Of a stretch of 64,000 nt of DNA, positions 57,901-63,962 are shown in pieces. Under the pieces are notes generated by a model. It did no database searches. It was given only the letters and a program-made list of their open reading frames with translations, and was not told where the DNA came from. This DNA is from Sphaerolaimus hirsutus (Eukaryota > Nematoda > Chromadorea > Monhysterida > Sphaerolaimidae), in contig OZ038454.1 in NCBI GenBank assembly GCA_964036195.1, forward strand, positions 27,328,315 to 27,392,314, in the 5' to 3' direction. Made by a program: the position numbers and the translations under genes. The stretch's first letter is position 1; every line of letters starts with the position of its first letter.

Positions 57901-59722
57901 TAGAGTAGAATGCGCGCTTGCGCGCAAAATTTTTTAAAATAGCGTGAAAAAGTTGTAGGAAAAGTTGCATTCTCCAGTATTTATTTGTCCCACCCCGGGA
58001 ACGGGGGGGGGGGGCTGCAGCATCCCCCCGCCCCCCCCCCCCTGGATACGTCCTTGATTTCTGCCACAAATGTCGCGGCACAGGACACTAGTTTACAAAC
58101 AGAAGTAATTAGGTAAACTCAAATTTGCTGCACATAAATAAACTTTGAATTTATTTGAGTTTACCACACTGAGTTATTTGAAATCTTCGTCAACTGTAGT
58201 TAACAAACACCTCATTCCGGTAAACTCAAATGCCTTCAATGCCGATTTACGAGTTTACCAGAGTCCGAGTTTACAGGCAGTAAACTACCGCCAAAAGATC
58301 CCTGAGAAATTGGAATTTTTTGAATTGTGCACTTTATTCATGCATTTTCAATCAAAAAAATTTCTGGTTAAAAAATCGATTTTAAGTGTGTTTTTTTGTG
58401 TTGGTCGAATAAAAATCCAGGAAATTCAAAACACCTCGAAAATGCTTTCGAATATTCGTTTGCCATCGTTCATCATAACTTTATGTGTTATAGCCGTAAA
58501 TGTTTACTTTATAACGAATTTTAACATAATGTAATTTATCGAGTGTGATTTTCTGCTATTTATCAATGCTTTTTGACCCATCACCGTAGTTCAAATTACC
58601 AGTGTGCTTTGCTTCTTAAAAATGCTTTTTTGCACAAAAACATCGGACTGTACGATTATCACTCATTCAACTATTCGTAAACACTCATTCGCGGCATTTT
58701 CGTACTAATTTTTTTTGGTGGAAACTACAAATTCAGTCCCGACAAATTACAAATACACGCCTAGAGATATCAACCCCTAAATTGACAGATTGGAGATACC
58801 GTATTTCCTCGAATTACCCCCCGGGGGTTTATTTTTTCAGAGTGAAAATTTTGAGAAAAAAAAACGTGAAAAATGCTACAACAACCACCATTTATATGTT
58901 TTTACAGCCTTATATAAGGATGTGAATGGTATAAACGATGTTCTAACGTAACACAGTAAGTGTTTTGAACGTCTGTTATGCATTTCCCGGACCACAAATT
59001 CATAGTACCCATTTTGAGGGGGGTATTTCGAGGAAATACGGTAGATTTTTCAAGTTTGAAAATTTCGATAGTCAACTAGTGTGTGAACACGGACGGACGC
59101 AAATCGCACCGCCGCGCCGCGAATGAGTGTGTCTCCAACCTCGCAAAAACACCGCCGCTACCATAACCAGCCGAATAATAAAACACCACCATAGTCGCCC
59201 AATAACTCCGCACCTTATCACGCCCAAAAAGCCACCCCAAATCATAGCGGCAAACTTCGATCGAGCGCGTTCGATCACTCCACGCTGCCCAGCTCCATGG
59301 GGACCCGGTCCCGGCCCGCCGGCGGCCGGTGCGTCTCGGTACCCGACAAGTCCCCGCCGGGTACCCGGTGCCCGACGAGAAGACACACGCACTACAGGGG
59401 GCCGGGCGGCGCCGTGACGCTCATGACCACCATATGGGAGGAAATGGACCTGGAACAGGCGCACGAATTGGTGCAGCGAAGCGATCGTCTGGGAGAAAGG
59501 TTGGAGCACGGAGACGGAGACACCTCGTGCGAGGAGGAGGAGGCGGAGTTTGAGGAGGCGGAGCCTATGACGCTGGACACGAGGGAGACGTGCAGCTGCG
59601 CCTCGCCGAGCCTGGCCAACCTGACCGATTTGGACACGCCCGCCGATTTTGTTGGTCGAGTGCATTTGGTGGGATATCGGTGGGGGGGGGGGGGGTTGGT
59701 GGGTTGTGGTGAAGTGTGGTGA
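45786..59722 (+). CDS. Class B1 (secretin-family) GPCR, 12-exon gene model
   Basis: Plasma-membrane receptor for a peptide hormone or neuropeptide; by family, expected to signal through G proteins. Twelve exons (listed separately) join with matching phases into 551 codons including the stop. The ectodomain has the six-cysteine class B pattern (FEYC, SAYC, SICWPRT, RECPF, LCHANGTW, DYDAC). TM3 carries WMSVEGFYL after the conserved extracellular Cys (DVHCKG), ECL2 carries KYCWMP, TM6 carries KATLLLVPLLG, and TM7 carries QGIFIAILYCFCNAEIQ. These are family signatures. The tail of about 140 residues is acidic and Ser/Thr-rich. The ligand class is not decided: TM6-TM7 remind me of calcitonin/DH31- and PDF-type receptors, but this is an impression without alignment. 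No signal peptide is seen, so a 5' exon is probably missing. Exons are GC-rich; introns are AT-rich and nearly all hold transposons. One intron is itself a transposon copy. Confidence 0.92.
46180..46420. mobile_element. TIR element in intron 1 (CTAGTTGACA type)
   Basis: GCAGACTAGTTGACAGTGAC ... TGTCAACTGAACCC on the left; GGAAACCAGTTGACATCC on the right. These match the ends of the 1131-2630 element. 46085-46150 just before it has an R3-related GGTCCGCCGAGTA tip. Confidence 0.6.
46460..46599 (+). CDS. Receptor exon 2: hormone-binding domain, first half
   Basis: Reads TSAYCGADFDRSICWPRTL, then RECPFVFCSDCD, then AGRMATR. C-x(4)-FD-x(3)-CWP-x-T followed by CP is the class B hormone-receptor-domain core. 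The acceptor is ccccgcag|ACA. The donor is ACCAG|GTGCCG: the exon ends exactly at the border of a CWG transposon. The phase-2 AG completes an Arg codon with the first base of exon 3. An extra CSDC pair lies beyond the six canonical cysteines. Confidence 0.9.
46600..46936 (+). mobile_element. Introner: CWG element forming the whole intron 2
   Basis: The 337-bp intron is a complete TIR element. Its left end, GTGCCGCTCACGCACCCTG, is the inverse of its right end, CAGGGTGCGAGAGTGGCCC. The target duplication (CCAG, or CAG) flanks both ends: ACCAG|GTGCC and GGCCC|CCAG. The left tip therefore supplies the GT donor and the right-hand duplicate supplies the AG acceptor. Removing element plus one duplicate joins MATR to LCHANGTW with no base lost or gained. 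The interior is a minisatellite of roughly 38 bp (46620-46815) on one side and an inverted copy of similar sequence (46850-46920) on the other. No ORF is recognisable. What is seen: the structure. Inference: intron gain by transposition. Confidence 0.9.
46937..47039 (+). CDS. Receptor exon 3: hormone-binding domain, second half
   Basis: Encodes (R)LCHANGTWQPRADYDACRR, then VVFTRPECIESLCHR. C-x-x-NGTW...DY.AC is the end of the class B ectodomain, holding the fifth and sixth cysteines. The donor AGG|gtgagg is strong and in phase 0. Confidence 0.92.
47066..47587 (+). mobile_element. TIR element in intron 3 (GATGAACATC ends)
   Basis: The left tip GATGAACATCTCCGCAATG is the inverse of the right tip (47563-47587, CATTGCGGAGATGTTCATC). 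Inside, further GATGAACATC/GATGTTCATC motifs occur as sub-terminal repeats. About 520 bp, no coding capacity seen. I found no clear target duplication. Confidence 0.7.
47858..47945 (+). repeat. Short R2 MITE in intron 3
   Basis: Internally deleted R2 element: ends CCATATTTCTTCTAATAGAA and the inverse TTAGAAGAAATACGG, bounded by TA on each side. It lies 44 bp upstream of exon 4, so it abuts the branch-point region. Confidence 0.75.
47989..48086 (+). CDS. Receptor exon 4: TM1
   Basis: CPEREIVMYTTLSLSAVSLV followed by LLIVALIVFNVF; about 25 hydrophobic residues make TM1. Acceptor gtgtgcag|TGT in phase 0; donor TTCAA|gtttgt in phase 2. Confidence 0.85.
48303..48369 (+). CDS. Receptor exon 5: ICL1 and start of TM2
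   Basis: (K)SIQCRRLSIHKHLAAAFGL then RAL. The pattern of Arg/Cys, then IHKHL and LRAL, is typical of class B ICL1/TM2. The acceptor ttcaccgcag is strong. The preceding 216-bp intron holds no transposon. The exon ends exactly at the tip of the next CWG element (CTG|GTGCCA). Confidence 0.85.
48370..48619 (+). mobile_element. CWG element at the start of intron 5
   Basis: Left tip GTGCCAGTTGCGCA, right tip TTGCGGAACTGGCCC; duplication CTG at 48367-48369 and 48620-48622. The left tip gives the intron's GT, but the right duplicate is CTG and so gives no AG. The next AG is GGCTGCCAG at 48641-48649, in frame, giving a 280-nt intron. Using it makes the TM2-to-TM3-Cys spacing 30 residues (after IHKHL), close to the spacing I recall for other class B receptors. 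Splicing at the element border (GT-TG) would keep nine extra residues. Confidence 0.85.
48650..48700 (+). CDS. Receptor exon 6: rest of TM2 and ECL1
   Basis: AYYVFFNCTERKNRVDL; the sequence NCT is a possible glycosylation site in ECL1. The start at 48650 uses the first AG after the CWG element. If the non-canonical border at 48623 were used instead, the exon would begin VTTVYTGCQ. The donor is TTG|gtttgt in phase 0. Confidence 0.75.
49043..49218 (+). mobile_element. CWG element inside intron 6
   Basis: Tips GTGCCAATCCCGGGCCCTG and the inverse ending CTGGGACTGCCC. Duplication CAT (49040-49042 and 49219-49221), the one clear exception to the CAG/CTG rule. The 176-bp body is an almost perfect hairpin, the arms meeting near 49115. 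It is a passenger of the intron, 67 bp before exon 7, not its boundary. Confidence 0.85.
49286..49445 (+). CDS. Receptor exon 7: TM3 to start of TM4
   Basis: DVHCKGLLFLIFYSQACSIL, then WMSVEGFYLVSRFTIFAMRN, then TEGPLHVYVLFGW. It supplies the conserved extracellular Cys that pairs with ECL2, and the W-M-x-x-EG-x-YL class B hallmark. Acceptor atgcctag|GAC; donor TGGG|gtgagt in phase 1. Confidence 0.9.
49487..49895 (+). repeat. Degraded R1 elements in intron 7
   Basis: G-runs with TTATTCGAGG-like motifs at 49488-49570 and 49830-49890 match the right halves of R1 elements. The 49570-49830 stretch between them has no recognisable content. Confidence 0.5.
50153..50286 (+). CDS. Receptor exon 8: TM4, ECL2, first half of TM5
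   Basis: (V)LPFVVTVVWAALHEFFSDTK, then YCWMPFVGSHFMWIWTALLG, then LALV. YCW in ECL2 is the disulphide partner of the TM3 Cys. Acceptor attccag|TC. The donor is best read as GTG|gtgggt; a GT three bases earlier is an alternative. Confidence 0.88.
50466..50690 (-). repeat. Degraded R3 MITE in intron 8
   Basis: Contains GTTGGAAGCGTGCCAATG on the left and TTGGCACGCTTCCAGCG on the right, the sub-terminal inverted repeat of R3, with ATTTATGTC and CACGCGTGCA outside. Its tips are more diverged than in other copies. It ends about 80 bp upstream of exon 9. Confidence 0.75.
50769..50854 (+). CDS. Receptor exon 9: TM5 and ICL3
   Basis: LNFVFLVVILFIIIRKL, then GAENTMESKRIW. N-F-x-FL-x(6)-I-x-KL is the class B TM5 pattern. 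Acceptor tttttcag; donor TATG|gtacgt in phase 2. Confidence 0.9.
50881..51440 (+). mobile_element. Tc1/mariner-type MITE in intron 9
   Basis: 560 bp with about 90-bp TIRs starting CAGGGTGCAGCAATTAAGAC and ending in the inverse (GGTCTAAATTGCCGCACTCTG). A TA dinucleotide flanks each side, as known for the Tc1/mariner superfamily. No transposase ORF is seen, so it is non-autonomous. It starts 26 bp after exon 9. Confidence 0.85.
51491..51617 (+). CDS. Receptor exon 10: TM6 to start of TM7
   Basis: (W)RMVKATLLLVPLLGVSNIPL, then FYEPKDASAEYHLISSILQY, then SQ. KAT-L-L-x-PLLG is the class B TM6 hallmark. Acceptor accattacag; donor CAG|gtgcgc in phase 0. This donor resembles a CWG tip (CAG|GTGC), but the following bases do not match the family. 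Confidence 0.92.
51764..51984. repeat. R4 palindromic MITE in intron 10
   Basis: 221-bp near-perfect palindrome with tips GCCGCTGTACACACTAG and CTAGTGTGTGCTGCGCC. Both arms hold GAGTTTACCGGAATG-type motifs, and the centre is GTCAACTGTAGTTGAC. ATT flanks both sides, a possible 3-bp duplication. Nearly the same element occurs at 9276-9496. Confidence 0.88.
52229..53325. mobile_element. TIR element (ACACATCTAAACC ends) hosting a hAT MITE
   Basis: Left tip region CTAGTACACATCTAAACCAA and right GGTTTAGATGTGTACCGG are inverses. Inner repeats of ACACATCTAAACCCATTACA occur at 53124-53150. The interior is interrupted by the element at 52292-53119, so this is the older insertion. It ends about 40 bp before exon 11. 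Confidence 0.7.
52292..53119. mobile_element. hAT-type MITE with 8-bp duplication CCCATCAC
   Basis: Tips CAACGATGG and CCATCGTTG; flanks CCCATCAC at 52284-52291 and 53120-53127, identical. 8-bp duplications are typical of hAT elements. The terminal regions are built of short repeats such as AACTCGAGTTTTT and CACAGAAACTCA that form arms; the middle (52550-52900) is unique. No transposase is seen. Confidence 0.85.
53363..53460 (+). CDS. Receptor exon 11: TM7 and helix 8
   Basis: GIFIAILYCFCNAEIQQAFS, then RQLHQSNVYQSF. With the preceding Q this is the QG-x-x-x-A-x-YCF-x-N-x-E class B signature. Acceptor cgcgcag|GGT; donor TTTTG|gtgagt in phase 2. Confidence 0.93.
53745..54210 (+). repeat. R1 MITE (left part) split by a hAT insertion
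   Basis: Begins TACCGTATTTCCTCGACTTAA and continues after the insertion with ACCTCGAAATAACC. The right tip is not recognisable. It carries the 53788-54119 element. Confidence 0.6.
53788..54119. mobile_element. hAT-type MITE with 8-bp duplication CCCACGAC
   Basis: 332 bp, TIRs of about 75 bp: CATAGCGGATTTTGGGGTTA and its inverse at the right end. Flanks CCCACGAC (53780-53787, 54120-54127) are identical. It sits inside an R1 element within intron 11, so it is younger than that element. Confidence 0.9.
54241..54392. repeat. Short R4-type palindrome in intron 11
   Basis: Arms ACACACACTAGTTTACCAAC and the inverse GTTGGTAAACTAGTGTGTGT, with a second inner motif (AAATGCTCGACCATTTTGG) in both arms. 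ATT flanks both sides, as at 51764. Confidence 0.85.
54704..55135 (+). repeat. R1 MITE, 430-bp subtype
   Basis: Tips TACCGTATTACCTCGAATTA and CGAGGTAATACGGTA; C-rich blocks on each side of a unique core holding ACGTACATGACAAATACCGC and a TATGTCTATAAACACAT segment. The same core occurs at 4102-4516 and 16448-16882, so this is a homogeneous subfamily. Confidence 0.9.
55136..55970. other. Intron 11 sequence with a decayed repeat
   Basis: 55150-55665 holds inverted TTACCTCCAATAGGGAG and TATTGGAGATAATACGG with internal CTCTTATTGG-like motifs, so it looks like a remote R2-type element. Nothing recognisable in 55666-55970. Confidence 0.4.
55971..56189 (+). mobile_element. CWG element in intron 11, splice-ready in sense
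   Basis: Tips GTGCCGGTTCCGCAAG and CTTGCGGAACTGGCCC; duplication CAG at 55968-55970 and 56190-56192. The sense strand therefore reads CAG|GTGCC...CCCCAG|, the same border layout as the element forming intron 2. The interior is GAGTTAAGAGTTAA-type simple repeat and its inverse. It lies inside an intron, so any splicing would be nested. Confidence 0.88.
56474..56725 (+). repeat. R3 MITE
   Basis: Tips TATACTGCAGTTATTTTACA and GTTCGCCGAGTATA; inner inverted AGGCATGCCAACGAT and ATCGTTGGCACGCTT. About 250 bp like the other copies. Confidence 0.85.
56872..56940 (+). repeat. Short tandem array, 23-bp unit
   Basis: GAATAAAATTTAGCATTTTTC repeated about three times in tandem, the last copy truncated. 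It lies in intron 11. Confidence 0.85.
57189..58056 (+). mobile_element. hAT-type element, duplication ATTTCTGC, hosting R1
   Basis: Tips CAGGGACGTATCCAGG and CCTGGATACGTCCTTG; flanks ATTTCTGC at 57181-57188 and 58057-58064 are identical. The interior has G-runs, a GCGCCATGGCGC block (57290-57360) and an inserted R1 element (57388-57815). The same family occurs at 28383-28815. Without R1 the two copies would be similar in length. Confidence 0.92.
57388..57815 (+). repeat. R1 MITE nested in a hAT element
   Basis: TACCGTATTACCTCGAATTA at the left and CGAGGTAATACGGTA at the right, with C-blocks inside and a unique core that includes TGATGTACATCATGTATCC. Confidence 0.88.
58078..58295. repeat. 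R4 MITE, decayed
   Basis: GACACTAGTTTACAAACAG on the left and GGCAGTAAACTACCGCC on the right, with GAGTTTACCACACTGAG / CTCATTCCGGTAAACTC inner arms and the central GTCAACTGTAGTTAAC. Confidence 0.75.
58296..58796. other. Intron 11 sequence without recognised content
   Basis: AT-rich and apparently unique. An open frame at 58145-58534 overlaps the R4 element and has no family features. Confidence 0.4.
58797..59043 (+). repeat. R1 MITE, 250-bp subtype
   Basis: TA|CCGTATTTCCTCGAATTACC to GAGGAAATACGG|TA, with a TA on each side. The core (ACGTGAAAAATGCTACAACA ... ATGCATTTCCCGGACCACAA) is shared with 9905-10151 (inverted) and 10591-10844. It ends about 250 bp before the last exon. Confidence 0.92.
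59293..59722 (+). CDS. Receptor exon 12: cytoplasmic tail
   Basis: Acceptor acgctgcccag|C, whose phase matches exon 11 (TG|C). It begins (C)SMGTRSRPAGGRCVSVPD, passes through TLMTTIWEEMDLEQAHELVQ and an acidic run (CEEEEAEFEEAEP), then SCASPSLANLTDLDTPADF. No hydrophobic segment, as expected for an intracellular tail; Ser/Thr and acidic clusters are plausible kinase/arrestin sites (inference). The stop TGA is at 59720-59722, but the last ~20 codons run into a G-rich low-complexity stretch, so a donor near 59658 or 59670 and a further exon cannot be excluded. AATAAA occurs at 60645. Confidence 0.75.
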
Positions 59723-60110
59723 TGTGTTTTGAGCGTGAAGAGCAACGAGACTGATGCGATGTGTGTGAAGTGATCTTCACGGACATCCAGTCCACCTTCA
59801 CAGCATGCCACCCCCACCCAACTTCTCTCAATGTGGGCATGCAATGCATGCGCACGCAAGCTGCATGTCCAACGGGTTTCAGCGTTGAAATTCGTATGTA
59901 ATCTTTTGTTTCGTCCAATTTGTGTACCGTTTTGCATGTTCGTGTTTGCATGTCGGTTTTTTTCCCGCGATTAATTCCTGTTCGTTTTGTTGATTGTGTG
60001 GATATTTATTGCGGCTTGTCTTAAAAGGAAATTATTCACGGCATGCCTGCTATTTATGTTTGCGTGAAGTTTGCGAATGAACCAGTGCAAGTTTACGGCA
60101 TGTGCTGTAA
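59723..60110. other. Sequence downstream of the last exon
   Basis: No repeat family recognised. It could hold 3' UTR; there is no clear poly(A) signal within 300 bp. Confidence 0.35.
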
Positions 60111-60370
60111 ATGATGTAAAAGCGCCATGGCGCTAGCGCCAAAGCACTAAGCGCCATGGCGCTTTTGGCGCTTGGCGCCATTTTGCTGTGGCGCCATTGG
60201 CGCTTGGCGCTGGACTTTTGAAAAGCGCCATGGCGCTTTTGGCGCTTGGCCCCACTGTTCTCTGGCGCCATTGGCGCTTGGCGTCGCGGTCTGAAAAAGC
60301 GCCATGGCGCTTTTGGCGCTTGGCGCATTTTTGCCGTGGCGCCATTGGCGCTTGGCGCTGGGCTTTGGAA
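60111..60370 (-). repeat. GCGCC satellite, same monomer as 17174-17386
   Basis: Three to four tandem units of about 73 bp with AAAAGCGCCATGGCGCTTTT and TGGCGCCATTGGCGCTTGGC. The left flank TGATGTAAAAGCGCC is the hAT-type tip; the right tip is missing. Long frames on both strands here (60050-60524) are satellite artefacts. Confidence 0.85.
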
Positions 60371-61270
60371 CGCGAATAAGACCCCCCTCAAATAAGTCCT
60401 TCCCTTGAATAACTCCCCCCACAAAACCCCTGACGAAAAAATATTCTCCCTCTCCACTGGCCCCAGATTTAATTGGGCAGACAAATTTTTGCCCTCCCTG
60501 CCTGGCACCTGACACGCCCGTCACGCCTGCCAGGCACCTGACACGACCAAGCGCCTGCCAGACGTGCCCTCACTCGTGCCAGATTTGCCCAAAAAATGGC
60601 AAACGAGATTTAATTGCGAGGACAATTGCACGTCTGCCGGGCAGAATAAAAAAGGAAAAGGATATTCTGTCCTGCAGCCCCAGAGGTGCAGGGTGGGCAA
60701 TTTTGCATGATTGTAATTAAAAGTTTAGATAAAAAAACATCTGAGGATGTCAGATGTAATTTAAAACGTTGAAAATCGCAAAAATCATCGTCACAAACGT
60801 TGATTTTTATCGTCCATATTTAAAAAATACAATGTATACAAGAAAAAAATACAATACATTGGCAATTTTTAAGGTGTTCCATTACATCAGACATTTTACA
60901 GGGTCTTTTACATGACATTTTACATTTTACAGGGCCTTTTACACGACACATGACATTCTACATGGAATTTTACACTTTACAGGGTTTTGTACAGGGTCTG
61001 GGACAGCTCCCGGATGCCGATCAGCTGTCTATCCCGAGGCAAATTTTTTCGCAACTATCTCCTGACCCCCCCCCCCTCCCCCAAATCGCTCTGCAACAAT
61101 CTATGAGCGCAAATTATGAGCGATTTTTCCCCCTATTTTTCGCCCAAAATCGCTCAAATTCGCTCCATTTTGAAAACTGTGACCATCATAATTGCTATTC
61201 TCATCGTTATACATCATAATATACCTATTTTTGGTCAATTTTTCTATATTTATGGTGATTTCGAAATTTT
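60371..61270. other. No gene; mixed remnants
   Basis: 60371-60440 is an R1-like C-rich piece. 60490-60650 repeats GCCTGCCAGGCACCTGACAC. 60885-61010 has CWG-type GACATTTTACAGGGTCTTTTAC arms ending CAGGGTCTGGGACAGCTCCC. 61025-61260 is a decayed relative of the 35542 element. Confidence 0.5.
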
Positions 61271-61511
61271 TGGCCGGCTGCCAAGTTTTCATAAGACGTA
61301 TCTCCGATTTTTCTTTTTCTTTTCGGGAGTAAAATCCCGCCCGACCCGCCCGTCGCGCCAGGCACCTGACAGCTGCCGCCCGGCACGCAATTAAATCTCG
61401 ATTTGTCTGGCAGTCGGGCGGTGGCTGTCAGGTGCCTGGCCCGACGGGCGGGTCGGGAGGGATTTTACTCCCGAAAAAAAAGGAAAATCAGAGATACGTC
61501 TTGGCAGCCGG
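61271..61511. repeat. Palindrome ending at the assembly gap
   Basis: CCGGCTGCCAAGTTTTCATA on the left pairs with GTCTTGGCAGCCGG on the right; inner arms CGGGAGTAAAATCCCGCC and GGGATTTTACTCCCG, CAGGTGCCTGGC etc. The right arm stops where the Ns begin. Confidence 0.88.
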
Positions 61512-61711
61512 NNNNNNNNNNNNNNNNNNNNNNNNNNNNNNNNNNNNNNNNNNNNNNNNNNNNNNNNNNNNNNNNNNNNNNNNNNNNNNNNNNNNNNNNN
61601 NNNNNNNNNNNNNNNNNNNNNNNNNNNNNNNNNNNNNNNNNNNNNNNNNNNNNNNNNNNNNNNNNNNNNNNNNNNNNNNNNNNNNNNNNNNNNNNNNNNN
61701 NNNNNNNNNNN
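61512..61711. other. Assembly gap of 200 N
   Basis: Exactly 200 undetermined bases between a hairpin and a GCGCC satellite. A round number suggests a gap of unknown true length. Confidence 0.98.
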
Positions 61712-61870
61712 AAAAAGCAACATGGCGCTTTTGGCGCTTGCCACCTTTTTGCTGTGGCGCCATTGGCACTTGGCGCTGTGTCACAAAAAAGCGCCATGGT
61801 GCTTTTGGTGCTTGGCGCTATGATGCCATGGCACCATTGATGCTTGGCACTAGCATTTTAAAAAGCACCA
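61712..61870 (-). repeat. GCGCC satellite after the gap
   Basis: AAAAAGCAACATGGCGCTTT, TGGCGCCATTGGCACTTGGC, AAAAAGCGCCATGGTGCTTT: two mutated units of the ~73-bp monomer. Confidence 0.8.
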
Positions 61871-62000
61871 AATAAGTGCCAAGGAGTTCAAAAAATATAT
61901 CACTATTTTATGTGAAAAGATTTTGTGTGCTTGATTTACAGAAGTAAATGTGTTACTGTAAGTGTATTCAGGAAGAACAAATCCTCTACTGCTTATTTTG

Positions 62001-62427
62001 TACCATATTTCCTTGAAATACCCCCCCTCGTTGACCCCCCCTCTCGAGACCACTATGAAACAATCACCCCCCCTCGAAATACCCCCCCCAGATTGAGTGT
62101 AAAGAGAACGTACATTACAAATACTGCAGTTTGTGTTCTGCGTAGTGCAGAACAAACGTTAAAACAATGTTGTAATCAGAACAGTGTTTATACCATCTAT
62201 GCACCTACTATTAGTCTACAGGAGTCTATACATGTCAGTTATTGATGCATTTTTTTACCCAGTGTGCATCACAAACAATGATTTTGTACTAGGATTTGAA
62301 AACATTTCTGGCAAAGTAATAACCCCCCCCCCCCTCGAAATACCCCCCTCCCTCGTTTAACCCCCCCCCCCTTTCGGGACCACTATGAAACAATCACCCC
62401 CCGGGTGTATTTCGAGGAAATATGGTA
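62001..62427 (+). repeat. R1 MITE
   Basis: TACCATATTTCCTTGAAATA to GAGGAAATATGGTA; the GACCACTATGAAACAATCAC motif occurs in both arms, and the core AGAGAACGTACATTACAAAT is shared with 33250-34626. Confidence 0.9.
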
Positions 62428-63244
62428 TACATGTTCATGCAATTGCAAGGATATTCAACACTTTCCCAAATAACGGGCAGATGAGAGATGTTCAATTGCA
62501 TGGTGTTGCGTTGTGTTGACAATCAAGTTTTATTGTTGATATTATATGTTTATATGCAATGTACCTGGTGCCAGTCCCAGACCCTGTAACAGACCCTGTA
62601 AAGTGTAAAAGACCCTGTAAAATGTCAGGTGCATGGTTGGCAAAATCTCAGAAAAAAATTTAAAAAAAAAAAAAAATGGAAAATTGAAGAATAAAATAAA
62701 ATAAATTGAAACAAGAAGAAAATTAATATAAAATACAATTTTCATACAATTTGTACACAAATAATTTTTATACAACCAACCGTGGTCAGGTGTCATGTAA
62801 AAACCATGTTAAGTGTTAAATATCATGTAAAAAACCTTGTGAAGTGTCATGTGTATGCAAATCTTATTTTATCATATCCAAATCTCATTTTATCATATCC
62901 TAACCCTCTGTTCTTGTATCCAAATCTTATGTAAAAGAGTAAGATTTGGATACAAAAACATAAGTTTTGGATACTATAAAATAGGATTTAGATAAACATG
63001 ACACTTTTATTTAAAGGGTATTTTACATGACATTTGACACTAAACAGAATCTCTTGTGACACATGACATTATCTATACAAATTGAAGCACTTTTTTCCAC
63101 AATGGCTTGCCATTGTCAACTGGAACTCTCAGCTGTAAAATAACATCACAAAAAGAAGAAAACTTGACTCAATTAGGCATAATCTTGCATCTTACACAAG
63201 TAAATAGCACTGCATTAGCATTGCTGCACTTGAGGAGCAGCAAA
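62428..63244. other. No gene; CWG-like left end
   Basis: 62563-62640 begins CTG|GTGCCAGTCCCAGACCCTGT, a good CWG left tip, but no matching right tip is seen. 62640-62790 is the inverse of AT-rich material at 12060-12330. 62810-63060 has ATGTAAAAAACCTTGTGAAG-type arms and repeated ATCCAAATCT(C/T)ATTTTATC. Confidence 0.5.
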
Positions 63245-63375
63245 ATTTATTGGCGCTGGTGCCATTGGCACTTGGCGCCAACATCCTTTGGCACCATTGG
63301 CGCTTGGCGCCGTGTTCTTGAAAAGCGCCATGGTGCTTTTGGCGCTTAGTGCCAAAAGTCTGGCACTTTTTACAT
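63245..63375 (-). repeat. GCGCC satellite, decayed
   Basis: TTGGCGCTGGTGCCATTGGC, AAAAGCGCCATGGTGCTTTT and terminal CACTTTTTACATCATCA, the hAT-type tip of this family. Confidence 0.75.
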
Positions 63376-63587
63376 CATCATTCAAGGCCAACTTTATAGA
63401 GGAGTTATTAAGAGGGAGGTTTTTCAATGTTCAGTTTTTCAAGTGGGGGTGGGGGTATTCAAAGTGGAATTTATTGAGGGCTCAATTGAGTAGCTGTTTC
63501 AATTTTGACAATGAAACATGTAAGTTAGGAGTTTTCTGCACTTTGTAAAACTACCATGCAGAAACCATGTGTTGGATCAGAGTAAAA

Positions 63588-63962
63588 TCTTGAGACCACT
63601 ATGAAACAATCACCCCCCCCTTGAAATACCCCCCAGATTGAGTATAAAGAGAACGTACATGACAAATACTGCATTTTGTGTTCTGTGTAGTGCAGAACAC
63701 ACATTGAAACAATGTCGTAATCACGTTAGAACAGTGTTTATACCATCTACGTACTACTATTAGTCTACAGGAGTCTATACATGTCAGTTATTGATGCATT
63801 TTTCTACCCCAGTGTACATCACAGGATTTGAATTTAGGATTTGAAAAAATTTCTGGCAAAATAATAACCCACCTCGAAATACCCCCCCCTTGTTTAACCC
63901 CCCCCCTCTCGGGACCACTATGAAACAATCACCCCACGGTGGGTATTTCGAGGAAATACGGC
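63588..63962 (+). repeat. R1 MITE, left end truncated
   Basis: Starts at GAGACCACTATGAAACAATC and ends TTCGAGGAAATACGGCA; same core as 62001-62427. 63376-63587 before it holds a G-rich R1-like trace and nothing else. Confidence 0.82.

Noticed and set aside
59072..59665. 197-codon open frame, minus strand
   Set aside because: It is antisense to the GC-rich last receptor exon, whose splice phase and composition fit the plus strand; low-complexity Arg/Ala/Gly sequence.
60050..60524. Long frames on the minus strand (up to 152 codons)
   Set aside because: Translation of the GCGCC satellite (repeated APSANGA/KSAMALF-like units).
61391..61875. Open frames crossing the N gap
   Set aside because: Undetermined bases keep the frame open artificially.
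62563..63060. A full CWG element
   Set aside because: The left tip is good, but no inverse right tip or matching triplet could be found.
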